DNA from: Clostridium sp. Cult1
GTDB lineage: Bacteria > Bacillota > Clostridia > Tissierellales > Tepidimicrobiaceae
DNA length: 64,000 nt
Direction of reading: 5' to 3'
Assembly: GCF_021655095.1 (NCBI RefSeq)
Contig: NZ_PPXW01000001.1
Location: forward strand, 1,196,953 to 1,260,952
Shown: piece after piece, positions 34,161 through 43,094 of the stretch
Layout: the number at the start of each line of letters is the position of its first letter
Position numbering within the stretch: the stretch's first letter is position 1
Translations under genes and position numbers: made by a program
The notes under the pieces: generated by a model
Databases searched by the model: none
The model's input: only the letters and a program-made list of their open reading frames with translations
What the model was told of the DNA's origin: nothing

Positions 34161-34718
34161 ATGAATAACAGAAATAATACTTATGCACTAATCTTCTCTG
34201 CCTTGGGAATAGCAGTAAATATAGTACTAGGCACTGTATCTAGCATATTAAACATTCCTCTATTATTTCTAGATACTATAGGAACCATTTTTACTGCCGC
34301 AACTTTTGGACCATTTTATGGAGCCTTAACTGGAGGACTTACAAATGTGATTCAAGGAATCATTACTAACCCTAAAAGTATTCCTTTTGCATTAGTAAAT
34401 ATTGTAGTAGGGATTATTGTTGGTTTAATAGCAAGAAAGAAAAAATTTACTTATCTAACTGCAATAATAACTGGGCTAATTTTAGCAGTAATAGCCCCAT
34501 TAGTTGGGACACCTATTGCTGTATATGTTTATGGAGGAATAACTGGAGATTTTAATGATGTGTTTTTTACATGGTTAGTACAGACTGGTCAAACAGTTTT
34601 TACTGCCGCTTTTATCCCTAGAATAACTAGTAATATAGTTGATAAAGTAGCAAGTTGTATGATTGTAGCTTTTCTAATGCAAAGGTTACCTAATAAATTT
34701 ATACAAGGAGCCAAGTAA
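34161..34718 (+). CDS. ECF transporter S component (CD3073 family)
   Basis: The 185-residue membrane protein has about six helices. It matches the S-component pattern with TYALIFSALGIAVNIVLG, a LFLDTIGTIFTAATFGPFYGALTGGLTN segment and NIVVGIIVGLIARKK. No A or T subunit is encoded here, so it would use a shared ECF engine. The stop is directly followed by the ATG of a TudS-related gene, which links the two. The imported substrate is unknown. Confidence 0.82.
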   Translation: MNNRNNTYALIFSALGIAVNIVLGTVSSILNIPLLFLDTIGTIFTAATFGPFYGALTGGLTNVIQGIITNPKSIPFALVNIVVGIIVGLIARKKKFTYLTAIITGLILAVIAPLVGTPIAVYVYGGITGDFNDVFFTWLVQTGQTVFTAAFIPRITSNIVDKVASCMIVAFLMQRLPNKFIQGAK

Positions 34719-35231
34719 ATGGAAAGAAGCAAAAAAGTAATTTTTATTTCTCATTGTATATTAAATCAAAATACAGTTGTATCACCATTAGCTAGAGCAA
34801 AAGGGCCCTATAGGGATATAATAAATATAATTATGGATTACGGAATAGGGATTCATCAGTTACCATGTCCGGAATTTAGGCATCTAGGATTAAAAAGAGA
34901 ACCAATGACAAAAGAGGAATATGACACTGAAGAATATAGAATTCTCTGTAAAAAAATATCTAAAGATATAATAAATGTTATGAAAGAATATTTGAATAAT
35001 GGATACCAAATAGTAGGACTCATAGGTATAAACAGTAGTCCAACCTGTGGTATTAGAAAAGAAAAAGGAATTTTAATGGAGGAATTGTTGAGTTTAGCAT
35101 CAGAGTTAGAAATTAATCTTAAAACAATAGATGTACCTACCAATTATAGTGATGGAGACATTGGAAAGGAATTTGTTATAGAATTAGAAAGGTTTATAAA
35201 ATCAAGCACAGGTAATAAAGAGTGGCAGTAA
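34719..35231 (+). CDS. Second TudS-related putative desulfidase (CD3072 family)
   Basis: The 170-residue protein is a paralogue of the product at 31873. The cluster-binding cysteine motifs are SHCILNQN, LPCPEF and SSPTCG. It lacks the inserted loop of the paralogue and passes directly into IRKEKGILMEELL. It starts on the base after the ECF S component stop, with AAGGAG inside that gene. The pairing of transporter and desulfidase repeats the arrangement at 28903-32433 with a different transporter class. Confidence 0.8.
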   Translation: MERSKKVIFISHCILNQNTVVSPLARAKGPYRDIINIIMDYGIGIHQLPCPEFRHLGLKREPMTKEEYDTEEYRILCKKISKDIINVMKEYLNNGYQIVGLIGINSSPTCGIRKEKGILMEELLSLASELEINLKTIDVPTNYSDGDIGKEFVIELERFIKSSTGNKEWQ

Positions 35232-35261
35232 GTATAATATATCTATCTCCAATATAGAACC

Positions 35262-35292
35262 AAAAGCCTAAGTTATGTTACTTAGGCTTTTG
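35262..35292 (+). terminator. Terminator after the second TudS-related gene
   Basis: AAAAGCCTAAGT pairs with ACTTAGGCTTTT, followed by a short T-containing tail. Confidence 0.85.
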
Positions 35293-35602
35293 TTGGTTGA
35301 TATATTTATGTTTGACAATATTCAAAATATTCGCTACAATTAAATTGAAAATACGAAGTACATTAAACAAATCAAGAATTCAATTCTAAATAGCAACAAG
35401 AACAACTACAAAAGAAAATCAATTACAATAATATTTTTCTATTAAATTCATATCTTATAATATCACTTAGAATAATCAATTAAATATCCAACTTCATAAA
35501 ATTATATCCATTTACCTACCTAGGGGGTGATCTCTATAGATTAGGTTAATTATCTGTGAATTTTTATAAGAAAAAACTAAAATCATTAATGGAGGGATGA
35601 TT
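35293..35602 (+). other. Intergenic leader of gcvPA
   Basis: This AT-rich 310-base stretch lies before the glycine decarboxylase genes. A TTGACA occurs near 35311-35316. I searched by eye for a glycine riboswitch and saw none of its conserved segments. No small gene was recognised. Confidence 0.35.
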
Positions 35603-36991
35603 ATGGATAAAATTATATATCCTTACATACCTAATTCAGCACCTGAAGTTAAAAAACAAATGTTAGAAGAATTAGGATTAAAGGATGTAGAGGAAATCTA
35701 TGCGGAAATTCCTGAACATTTAAGGTTTAAAGATGAAATGGATTTACCTGAACCTCTCTTATCAGAATATGAACTAAAAAGGCATGTTGAAGAGATTTTA
35801 GCTCAGGATAAGGATTGTAAGGAATATTTAAATTTCCTAGGGGGGGGAACCTGGCAACATTATGTGCCGGAAGTATGTGATACTATTAATTCGAGGGACG
35901 AATTTCTCACAGCCTATGTGGGAGCTGCCTATGCAGATCATGGTAAATATCAAGCTATGTTCGAATTTACCAGTATGTTAGGAGAGCTATTAGATTTTGA
36001 TGTTGTAAGTACTCCAACATATGACTGGGGAATGGCAGCAGGTTATGCCATAAGAATGGCAGCTAGGATGACAGGAAAGAATGAAGTATTAATCCCTAAA
36101 ACCATATCACCTGATCGCTACCTATGTATTAAAAACCTTTGTAAACCGACCATTAGAATTAAATTAATACAATATGATAGGAAAACGGGTTTACTAGATT
36201 TAGAAGATTTAAAAGCCAAGATATCAGATAAAACAGCAGCTGTCTATTTTGAAAACCCATCTTATCTTGGATTTATAGAAACTCAGGGAGAAGAAATCTC
36301 AAGAATAACCCATGAAAAAGATGCCATAAGTATAGTCGGAGTAGATCCAAGTTCACTAGGAGTATTGGAACCTCCAAGTCATTATGGAGCAGACATAGCC
36401 TGCGGAGAACTACAACCTTTAGGCATCCACATAAATGCTGGAGGAGGTCTTGCTGGATTCATAGCTTCTCGGGATGAAGAAAAATATGTTGCTGAATACC
36501 CTACCCAACTTTGGGGAATAACGGAAACCACTAGGGAAGGAGAATATGGATTTGGAGATGTAAGTTTTGAAAGAACGTCTTATGCATCAAGGGAAAATGC
36601 TAAGGATTTTTTAGGTACTCAAACCGCTTTATGGGGTATAACAGCAGGAGTATATCTTGCGTTAATGGGGCCAAAAGGTATGCAAGAATTAGGAGAAGGA
36701 ATAATGCAAAGGGTAGATTATGCTCAAAAGGTATTAAGTAAAATCCCAGGAGTTAAGGTACCTTTGTTAAGTTCAATAAATTTTAAAGAATTTATAGTGA
36801 ATTTTGATGCAACTGGCAAAAAAATATCCGAAATAAATAGAGATCTATTGGATTATGGAATATTTGGCGGAAAAGACCTTTCCAAAGAGTTTCCAGAACT
36901 AGGCAACAATGCTCTATATTGTATTACAGAAATTCATACTAAATCGGATATAGATAGATTAGCAGATGCCCTTAAGAAAGTATTAGCGTAA
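35603..36991 (+). CDS. gcvPA: Glycine decarboxylase (P-protein) subunit 1
   Basis: The protein of 462 residues matches GcvPA. It has IPNSAPEVKKQMLEELG near the N-terminus, FLGGGTWQHYVPEVCD, EFTSMLGELLDFDVVSTPTYDWG and LGIHINAGGGLAGFIAS. Together with GcvPB it forms the PLP-dependent decarboxylase of the glycine cleavage system. The ATG at 35603 is chosen over 35597 because the GGAGGG site abuts the latter. gcvT and gcvH are not in this window. Confidence 0.95.
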   Translation: MDKIIYPYIPNSAPEVKKQMLEELGLKDVEEIYAEIPEHLRFKDEMDLPEPLLSEYELKRHVEEILAQDKDCKEYLNFLGGGTWQHYVPEVCDTINSRDEFLTAYVGAAYADHGKYQAMFEFTSMLGELLDFDVVSTPTYDWGMAAGYAIRMAARMTGKNEVLIPKTISPDRYLCIKNLCKPTIRIKLIQYDRKTGLLDLEDLKAKISDKTAAVYFENPSYLGFIETQGEEISRITHEKDAISIVGVDPSSLGVLEPPSHYGADIACGELQPLGIHINAGGGLAGFIASRDEEKYVAEYPTQLWGITETTREGEYGFGDVSFERTSYASRENAKDFLGTQTALWGITAGVYLALMGPKGMQELGEGIMQRVDYAQKVLSKIPGVKVPLLSSINFKEFIVNFDATGKKISEINRDLLDYGIFGGKDLSKEFPELGNNALYCITEIHTKSDIDRLADALKKVLA

Positions 36992-37019
36992 AATTCTGAA
37001 TGATAAGGGAGGTATTAAT

Positions 37020-38576
37020 ATGGCAAAGTTAAAGATACGGGAAAATTACCATCAAGCTAGATGGGATGAACCCATTATATATGAACTTTCAACACCTGGA
37101 GAAAGGGGGATATTGGTTCCTCAACCGGAGAAGGAGATAAAAGATGAATCAGGGGATATATTATCTAGCCTACCAGAAAATATGCGACGAAAAGATAAAC
37201 CTAATTTACCTGAAATATCTCAAAAACATGTGTTAGCCCATTATTTACATCTTTCTCAAGAAACTTTAGGTTCTAACTTAAACAATGATATAAGTCAGGG
37301 TACTTGTACTATGAAATATAATCCTAGAATTAATGAAAAATTAGCAACCCTTATTCAGCACGTACATCCGTCCCAAGATGAAAATACTATGCAGGGAATA
37401 TTAAGTATTTACTATAGATTTGAAAACTTTTTAAAAGAAATATCGGGAATGGATAGATTCACATTGCAGCCTGGTGGAGGTTCTCATGCAGTATATACAG
37501 CTGCATCGATAATTAGAGCCTACCATGAATCAAAGGGTGAACTAGAGCAGAGAAATGAGGTTATAACTACAATATTCTCACATCCCTGCGATGCTGCAAC
37601 ACCAGCTACTGCAGGTTTTAAGGTCATAACATTATTTCCAAACGAAGAAACTGGGATTCCAGATATAGAGGCTTTAGAGGAAGCTGTATCTGAACGTACT
37701 GCAGCGGTATTTATAACCAATCCAGAAGATACAGGAATCTATAATAAGGATATTGATGAATTTGTTAGAATAGTCCATGAAGCCGGAGCCCTATGTTTCT
37801 ATGACCAGGCAAATGCCAATGGTATGTTAGGCATTGCTAGGGCTAGGGAAGCTGGTTTTGATATGTGCCATTTCAATGTTCATAAAACCTTTGGTACACC
37901 TCATGGTTGTTCAGGGCCTGGTACAGGAGCTTTGGGGGTTAGGGACTATTTAGCTCGATTTTTACCAATTCCTACAGTAGAATTTAATGGAGAAAAATAT
38001 TACCTTGATTATGATAGACCTGAAAGCATTGGAAAGGTAAGAGGATTCTTCGGAGTTGCACCAGTAGTTCTAAAAGCATATAGTTGGGTAATGATGCTAG
38101 GTGCTGAAGGCCTGAAAGAAGTAGCTGAAATCTCTGTATTAAACAATAATTATTTACAGAAGAAGATAGAGGATATCCCAGGAGTAGATGTTTGGTATGC
38201 TAGAGGCCGTCATCGATTAGAACAAGTAAGGTATAATTGGATTGAACTAGAAAAGGAAACAGGAGTAGGTACTGACGATATAATGCGTAGAATAGGAGAT
38301 TATGGTATACAACATTACTGGACTAGTCATCATCCTTGGGTAGTACCAGAACCATTTACCCTTGAACCTTGTGAAACTTACTCAAAGGCAGATCTTGATG
38401 AATATGCAGCAGTATTAGAGAGAATAGCGGAAGAGGCCAGAAAAGATCCAGAGCTTGTGAAAGCTTCCCCACATAAATGTGCAAGTAATGTAATAGTAAA
38501 ACCAGAAGAATTAAACGATCCAGATAAATGGGCAGTAACTTGGCGAGCATATTTAAAAAAACATAGAAAAGAATAA
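37020..38576 (+). CDS. gcvPB: Glycine decarboxylase (P-protein) subunit 2
   Basis: The 518-residue protein matches GcvPB. It has GTCTMKYNPRINEKLA, LQPGGGSHAVYTAA, CFYDQANANGMLGIARARE and the PLP lysine segment CHFNVHKTFGTPHGCSGPG. It is the catalytic subunit with the cofactor lysine. It lies 28 bases after gcvPA with a GGGAGG site, as a two-gene operon possibly extended by the next gene. Confidence 0.96.
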   Translation: MAKLKIRENYHQARWDEPIIYELSTPGERGILVPQPEKEIKDESGDILSSLPENMRRKDKPNLPEISQKHVLAHYLHLSQETLGSNLNNDISQGTCTMKYNPRINEKLATLIQHVHPSQDENTMQGILSIYYRFENFLKEISGMDRFTLQPGGGSHAVYTAASIIRAYHESKGELEQRNEVITTIFSHPCDAATPATAGFKVITLFPNEETGIPDIEALEEAVSERTAAVFITNPEDTGIYNKDIDEFVRIVHEAGALCFYDQANANGMLGIARAREAGFDMCHFNVHKTFGTPHGCSGPGTGALGVRDYLARFLPIPTVEFNGEKYYLDYDRPESIGKVRGFFGVAPVVLKAYSWVMMLGAEGLKEVAEISVLNNNYLQKKIEDIPGVDVWYARGRHRLEQVRYNWIELEKETGVGTDDIMRRIGDYGIQHYWTSHHPWVVPEPFTLEPCETYSKADLDEYAAVLERIAEEARKDPELVKASPHKCASNVIVKPEELNDPDKWAVTWRAYLKKHRKE

Positions 38577-38606
38577 ATGTTAATAACTTATATATCGCCT
38601 GCGAAA

Positions 38607-38626
38607 GCCTGCAGACTTTTGCAGGC
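38607..38626 (+). terminator. Weak hairpin after gcvPB
   Basis: GCCTGC pairs with GCAGGC around an eight-base loop. No T-run follows, so it may be a weak terminator or an RNA-processing site rather than a full stop. Confidence 0.35.
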
Positions 38627-38658
38627 AACAAAAATCTACTATTTAAGGAGGTGAAAAT

Positions 38659-39771
38659 TTGAAATTAGGATTCATAGTAAACCCCATTGCAGGCATGGGA
38701 GGCAAAGTAGGCTTGAAGGGTACTGATGGAAAAGAAGTCTTAGAAAAAGCTCGCCAATTAGGTGCATATCCCGAAGCACCAGAGAAGGCTAAAAAAGCTT
38801 TGAAAATTCTAATTTCTCTTATTGATCAAATTGAAATCATAACTTGTCCTGGAAGCATGGGAGAAGATGAAGCTACCCAATTAGGATTTAAATCTATAAT
38901 TATAGGTGATAGAAAAACTAATGTAGGGCCTGAGGATACAGAAGAAGCAGCAAGTAAGATGCTAGAAATGGGCGTTGATCTATTGCTTTTCGCTGGGGGA
39001 GATGGCACTGCAAGAAATATTTATAATGTAATTGGCGACAAGCTACCAGCCATTGGTATACCAGCAGGAGTAAAGATTCATTCAGCAGTTTATGCTAACC
39101 ATCCCAGAAGTGCAGGAGAAGTGGCATTAAAGTATCTAAAAGGTGAACTTAAAACAATAAGGGAAGCTGAAGTAATGGATATTGATGAAGAAGCCTATAG
39201 AGAAGGACAAGTGACAGCAAAACTATATGGCTATATGAAAGTGCCTTATGAACGCCAATTAGTCCAGAGCCTTAAAGCAGGAAGACCAGAACAAGAAGAA
39301 TCTGCAAGAAAATCAATAGCAGACAGGATAGTATCTGAAATGGAACCAGATATCTTTTATATTATAGGATCTGGAACCTCTACAAGACCTATTATGGAAA
39401 AACTAGGATTACCTAATACCCTTCTAGGCATAGATATAGTAAAAAATAAAAAACTTGTAGCTTCCGATGTTGGTGAAAAAGATATATTAAAGATAATAAA
39501 TGGTAAAAAAGCCAAAATCATCGTCACAGTAATTGGAGGCCAAGGATATATATTCGGTAGAGGCAATCAACAGTTAAGTGGAAATGTCATAAAAATGGTA
39601 GGAAAAGATAATATACGTATTATAGCTACAAAAAACAAAATCATATCCTTAGGAGGACAACCAATCTTAGTAGACACTGGTGACGATGAGGTAAATAAGA
39701 TGTTCAATAGATATATGAGAATATTGACAAGTTATAATGAAGAAATTATCTATAAAGTCAAAGGATTATAA
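38659..39771 (+). CDS. ATP-NAD kinase-like protein (COG3199 family)
   Basis: The 370-residue protein has the NAD-kinase-type N-terminal domain: LGFIVNPIAGMGGKVGLKGTDG and the nucleotide-binding FAGGDGTARNI. It also has IPAGVKIHSAVYANHP and a C-terminal domain with FYIIGSGTSTRPIMEKLGLP and VIGGQGYIFGRGNQQLS. It presumably phosphorylates a nucleotide or small molecule. The true substrate of this family is uncertain. It sits 82 bases after gcvPB with a TTG start behind AAGGAGGTG. Confidence 0.85.
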   Translation: MKLGFIVNPIAGMGGKVGLKGTDGKEVLEKARQLGAYPEAPEKAKKALKILISLIDQIEIITCPGSMGEDEATQLGFKSIIIGDRKTNVGPEDTEEAASKMLEMGVDLLLFAGGDGTARNIYNVIGDKLPAIGIPAGVKIHSAVYANHPRSAGEVALKYLKGELKTIREAEVMDIDEEAYREGQVTAKLYGYMKVPYERQLVQSLKAGRPEQEESARKSIADRIVSEMEPDIFYIIGSGTSTRPIMEKLGLPNTLLGIDIVKNKKLVASDVGEKDILKIINGKKAKIIVTVIGGQGYIFGRGNQQLSGNVIKMVGKDNIRIIATKNKIISLGGQPILVDTGDDEVNKMFNRYMRILTSYNEEIIYKVKGL

Positions 39772-39775
39772 ATAG

Positions 39776-39805
39776 AAACCACCGAATAATAGGTGGTTTT
39801 TCTTT
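39776..39805 (+). terminator. Intrinsic terminator
   Basis: GAAACCACC pairs with GGTGGTTTTTC, followed by a T-rich tail. It closes the unit that ends with the ATP-NAD kinase-like gene. Confidence 0.88.
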
Positions 39806-39962
39806 TACTGCAAGTTATAAAGAGAAACTTTACATTACAATAAATAAGTTATAAGAATTCATCTGTTTTCCAATCTATAATGATTCGGTATTTTTTGTGT
39901 CAAAAAAGTCGAGCATAGTAAAAGCAACTTTGGTATTATGTAGATATGGAAGGAGGAAGGTG

Positions 39963-40832
39963 ATGTTAAACGAATTAAACCATGTGATTGACTATATTGA
40001 AGAGCGTTTAACCGATGATCTATCTCTAGAAGAAATTTCTGAATATGCTGGGGTTTCTGATTATCATTTTAGAAAGATATTCTTTTACATTTCAGGATTG
40101 ACTCTTAGTGAATATATCAAAAACAGAAGATTATCGGAAGCTAGTATGGATTTATTACATGGAGAAAAAGTAACAGATGTTGCTTTTAAATATGGTTACC
40201 AATCAATAGATGGCTTTACTCGAGCATTTAAAAAGTGGAGTGGTTTTTTGCCTTCAGAAGTGATAAAAAAAGGCATTAGCAAAACTTTTCCTAAACTTTC
40301 ATTTGTCATAACTGTTAAGGGAGGAATTAATATGGAATTTAGAATCGAAGAAAAACCAGCGTTTAATTTAGTCGGCGTTAGTAAACGTGTCCCAATGCAA
40401 TTTGAAGGTGTCAATAATGAGATTGTAAAACTAGCAGAAAGTATAACAGACGAACAAAGAGAAGAAATGCACTCTCTTCAAAATATGGAACCTTATGAAA
40501 TCGTCAATGCTTCTTATGAGGCAGACGCTAATTTTTTAAAAGAAGAAGGAGATTTAACCCATCTTATAGGTGTTTTAACGACTGAAAATCAAGTAAGCGA
40601 CCTATTAGAAAAGGTGCCAGTTGATGCATATACTTGGGCTGTTTTCCCAAATGAAGGTCCATTTCCTTCAACATTACAAGAAACAATGGCAAAAGTGTAT
40701 TCAGAATGGCTTCCATCTTCCAACTATGAAGTAATCAATGCTCCTGCTTTTTCTTTTACTAAAATGGATAAAGACAAAAAAGATTATGCTTATAGTGAAG
40801 TTTGGATTCCTGTCCGTAGAAAAACTAAATAA
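39963..40832 (+). CDS. AraC-family regulator with GyrI-like effector domain
   Basis: The ATG at 39963 follows GGAAGGAGG, giving a 289-residue protein. Residues 1-100 form an AraC DNA-binding domain with two HTH motifs (SLEEISEYAGVSDYHFRKIF and VTDVAFKYGYQSIDGFTRAFKKW). Residues from about 125 form a GyrI-like small-molecule-binding domain beginning EFRIEEKPAFNLVGVSKRV. Such regulators respond to drugs or other ligands. No obvious target gene adjoins it. Confidence 0.9.
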   Translation: MLNELNHVIDYIEERLTDDLSLEEISEYAGVSDYHFRKIFFYISGLTLSEYIKNRRLSEASMDLLHGEKVTDVAFKYGYQSIDGFTRAFKKWSGFLPSEVIKKGISKTFPKLSFVITVKGGINMEFRIEEKPAFNLVGVSKRVPMQFEGVNNEIVKLAESITDEQREEMHSLQNMEPYEIVNASYEADANFLKEEGDLTHLIGVLTTENQVSDLLEKVPVDAYTWAVFPNEGPFPSTLQETMAKVYSEWLPSSNYEVINAPAFSFTKMDKDKKDYAYSEVWIPVRRKTK

Positions 40833-40848
40833 GTACAAATCATTGCAA

Positions 40849-40903
40849 TATACTCCCTTTAAGGTAGACTGATTAAAAAATAGGTATCTTGAAGGGAGTA
40901 TTT
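40849..40903 (+). terminator. Long hairpin after the AraC-type gene
   Basis: ATACTCCCTTTAAG pairs with CTTGAAGGGAGTAT across a long AT-rich loop, followed by TTTAAAATTT. A second small hairpin (AAGGGC-TAA-GCCCTT) is at 40928-40942. Confidence 0.65.
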
Positions 40904-41072
40904 AAAATTTAATATTTAAAAGATAAAAAGGGCTAAGCCCTTATATTATTGTGAATATAAAATGTGCTATAATAGCACTGAACATCGAGACTAATTGACA
41001 TATATTCAAATATTATGTAATATAATAATACATTACATAAATAATTATATATTAGAAAAGAGGATGGATATA

Positions 41073-41276
41073 ATGAAATTTGGAATGAGAAAACCAAGTA
41101 TAAAAAAGAGAATAGGTGCCAGAACCAGCATCAAAAGACAAATAGTCCACAGGGGCGGCTTTAAAATGCCAAGAGGATATGGCTGGGTAAGAAATCCTAG
41201 AAAATATGCCTACAATAAAGTATATAATAGGACTACTTTTGATATATTTAAAGTCCTGAAAAAGTTATTTAAATAG
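41073..41276 (+). CDS. Small basic phage- or plasmid-type protein
   Basis: The 67-residue protein is very basic and begins KFGMRKPSIKKRIGART. This N-terminus resembles short proteins that are common in Gram-positive prophages and integrative elements. Its role is unknown. The ATG at 41064, in frame, is an alternative start. A frameshifted copy of the gene is at 33811. It precedes a decayed SprT-like gene and the BREX operon, so it is probably a remnant of the element that carried the island. Confidence 0.65.
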   Translation: MKFGMRKPSIKKRIGARTSIKRQIVHRGGFKMPRGYGWVRNPRKYAYNKVYNRTTFDIFKVLKKLFK

Positions 41277-41371
41277 GGAATTGTGGAAGGAGAAATTAAA
41301 GATTTGTAGAATATTATAATATAATCTGGAAATTTGGAGAGAAGGGGAGGTAAGATAAAAAGATAAAATCT

Positions 41372-41774
41372 GTGACCTATGAAGAAGCCTTATAGGATAT
41401 GACGGAAGAAAAACTGGATAGATTCCATAAGGAAAGGTATTAGAAATTTATAAACATATTTGGGCTCATGTAGATATAGTGATAAGACTATAAAAATTAA
41501 TAAAGTGCTAAATTCACTTAAAGTACCGAGATTTGTAATGGAATTTTTAGTATATCATGAAGTACTACATGCAGATATGCCAAACAATGGCCATGATAAG
41601 CATTTTAGGAAAAGAGAAAGAAAATTTATACCATCTAAAATAGCTGAAAAAGAAGCAAAGGAATTTGAAGATGGATATAAATATGACGCCAATGTATCTT
41701 ACTGTTGGTATACAGTAAGTAATCAATTTTTAGATACAATTCATTGGGGTTACAAGATAGAGGATAAGAAATAG
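41372..41774 (+). pseudogene. SprT-like zinc metallopeptidase, 5' end decayed
   Basis: From 41460 the frame reads GSCRYSDKTIKIN, then VYHEVLHADMPNNGHDKHFRKRERKF, with the HEVLH zinc motif and third histidine of SprT/DUF45-type peptidases. The part before it (41372-41459), which reads TEEKLDRFHKERY in another frame, contains two stops and a frameshift. The N-terminal region is therefore broken. Use of the TTG at 41460 could still give a short protein of 104 residues. Confidence 0.6.
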
Positions 41775-41893
41775 TAGAACTAGCATATAAATTTTATAAG
41801 AAAACATCTCTTGAACAATATAGTATAAATTTAAATTTGAACTCCTTACAATGGTATAATAATATATAGTAGTATATCATGAGGAGGAAAAAA

Positions 41894-42508
41894 ATGAGTA
41901 TTAATGGAGTAAATAAATTAAAATATAGTGCTGGGGCTGTGAGCAAAGGATTTTGGTTTCAAGAGTTTAAAAAATATAATACTTTAATTAGTGAAGGGCT
42001 AAAGGATGCAGAAATAAAAAAAATGCAAGAAGAAAAAAACATACTATTAGCTCCATCAGCTGACTATGGTAAAAAAATGATAAATGAAGTATCTAAACGA
42101 ATTAGAGCATTACCTAAAGAAATATCTATAATGTTCATCAGCTTACCGGTTTCAGATCAGAAGATATTAAATATTTTAGGAATAATGATGACGGATAGAT
42201 TATTCTTTGAGTATATGTACGAGGTATATAGGGGAAAAATTATAACAGGGAATTTACAATTTGATAATAGCGATACGAGAATATTTTTTAAAAATAAATC
42301 TGAGCAAAGCGAAAAAGTTGCAAACTTCACATCACAAACCAAGAAAAGATTAGCAGGTGCATATAGGACATATTTAAAGGAAGCAAATCTTATAGTAGAA
42401 GATAATAATTCAGTAACAATAAAAAAACCTATTTTAGATATTAATTTGGAAAATGAGATGAAAAACAAGGGTTTATATCCTTATTTAAGAGTTTTTCTGG
42501 GGGAATAG
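41894..42508 (+). CDS. brxA: BREX protein BrxA (DUF1819)
   Basis: The 204-residue protein begins SINGVNKLKYSAGAVSKGFW, with the DUF1819 pattern, and has LFFEYMYEVY and the C-terminal NKGLYPYLRVFLG. BrxA is a small DNA-binding-type protein of BREX phage defence. The ATG at 41894 is chosen because GAGGAGG lies between the upstream ATG at 41879 and it. It is the first gene of a six-gene operon in canonical type 1 order. Confidence 0.9.
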   Translation: MSINGVNKLKYSAGAVSKGFWFQEFKKYNTLISEGLKDAEIKKMQEEKNILLAPSADYGKKMINEVSKRIRALPKEISIMFISLPVSDQKILNILGIMMTDRLFFEYMYEVYRGKIITGNLQFDNSDTRIFFKNKSEQSEKVANFTSQTKKRLAGAYRTYLKEANLIVEDNNSVTIKKPILDINLENEMKNKGLYPYLRVFLGE

Positions 42509-42510
42509 CA

Positions 42511-43083
42511 TTGAAAACATTAGATGAAAAATTAATGATGATTGAAGAAGTAATAAGTGATGAAAATTTTAGAAAAAATAAAGGCTTAAGTAATGAAGTA
42601 GGCTATTATATTTTTGATTATCCAGCTGAAGAAGAAATAAAAGTAAGAAAATATCTAGAAAACCTAAAAAACAAATCAAAACCTCAAGGATATGAGTTAG
42701 TAATTTATGATGTTTATGATATTATGCTCGATTTAATAGAAGAAGAAGGTTTAATGGAAAATTGCATAGAAATGGAAGTAAATGAAGGACTAGATTATTT
42801 GATTTCAGCAGTAAATGATATATTAAGAATAGATTATGATGATAATTATTTCAATACTTATATAGAAGAAAATACACCAAATAATTCAGTTGTATTTATT
42901 ACAGGAATAGGAAAAATATTTCCCTTTGCAAGAGCTCATGGAATTTTAAATAAGCTTCATTTAGTATTTGATAGAGCTCCGGTAGTGCTTTTTTATCCAG
43001 GCAAATATGATGGCCAAAGCTTAATGTTATTTTCGGAGTTTAAAGACGATAACTATTATAGAGCATTTCCGCTTATAAGATAG
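42511..43083 (+). CDS. brxB: BREX protein BrxB (DUF1788)
   Basis: The 190-residue protein matches DUF1788: YYIFDYPAEEEIKVRKYLENL, ELVIYDVYDIMLDLIEE, VVFITGIGKIFPFARAHGILNKL and VVLFYPGKYDGQSLMLF. BrxB is required for type 1 BREX defence in studied systems; its biochemical role is not settled. The TTG start lies two bases after the brxA stop behind a GGGGGA site. Confidence 0.92.
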   Translation: MKTLDEKLMMIEEVISDENFRKNKGLSNEVGYYIFDYPAEEEIKVRKYLENLKNKSKPQGYELVIYDVYDIMLDLIEEEGLMENCIEMEVNEGLDYLISAVNDILRIDYDDNYFNTYIEENTPNNSVVFITGIGKIFPFARAHGILNKLHLVFDRAPVVLFYPGKYDGQSLMLFSEFKDDNYYRAFPLIR

Positions 43084-43094
43084 GGGGGCATATT

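Noticed and set aside
35293..35602. Glycine riboswitch before gcvPA
   Set aside because: The region was read for the conserved tandem aptamer segments and none was found; it is AT-rich without the expected GC-paired stems.
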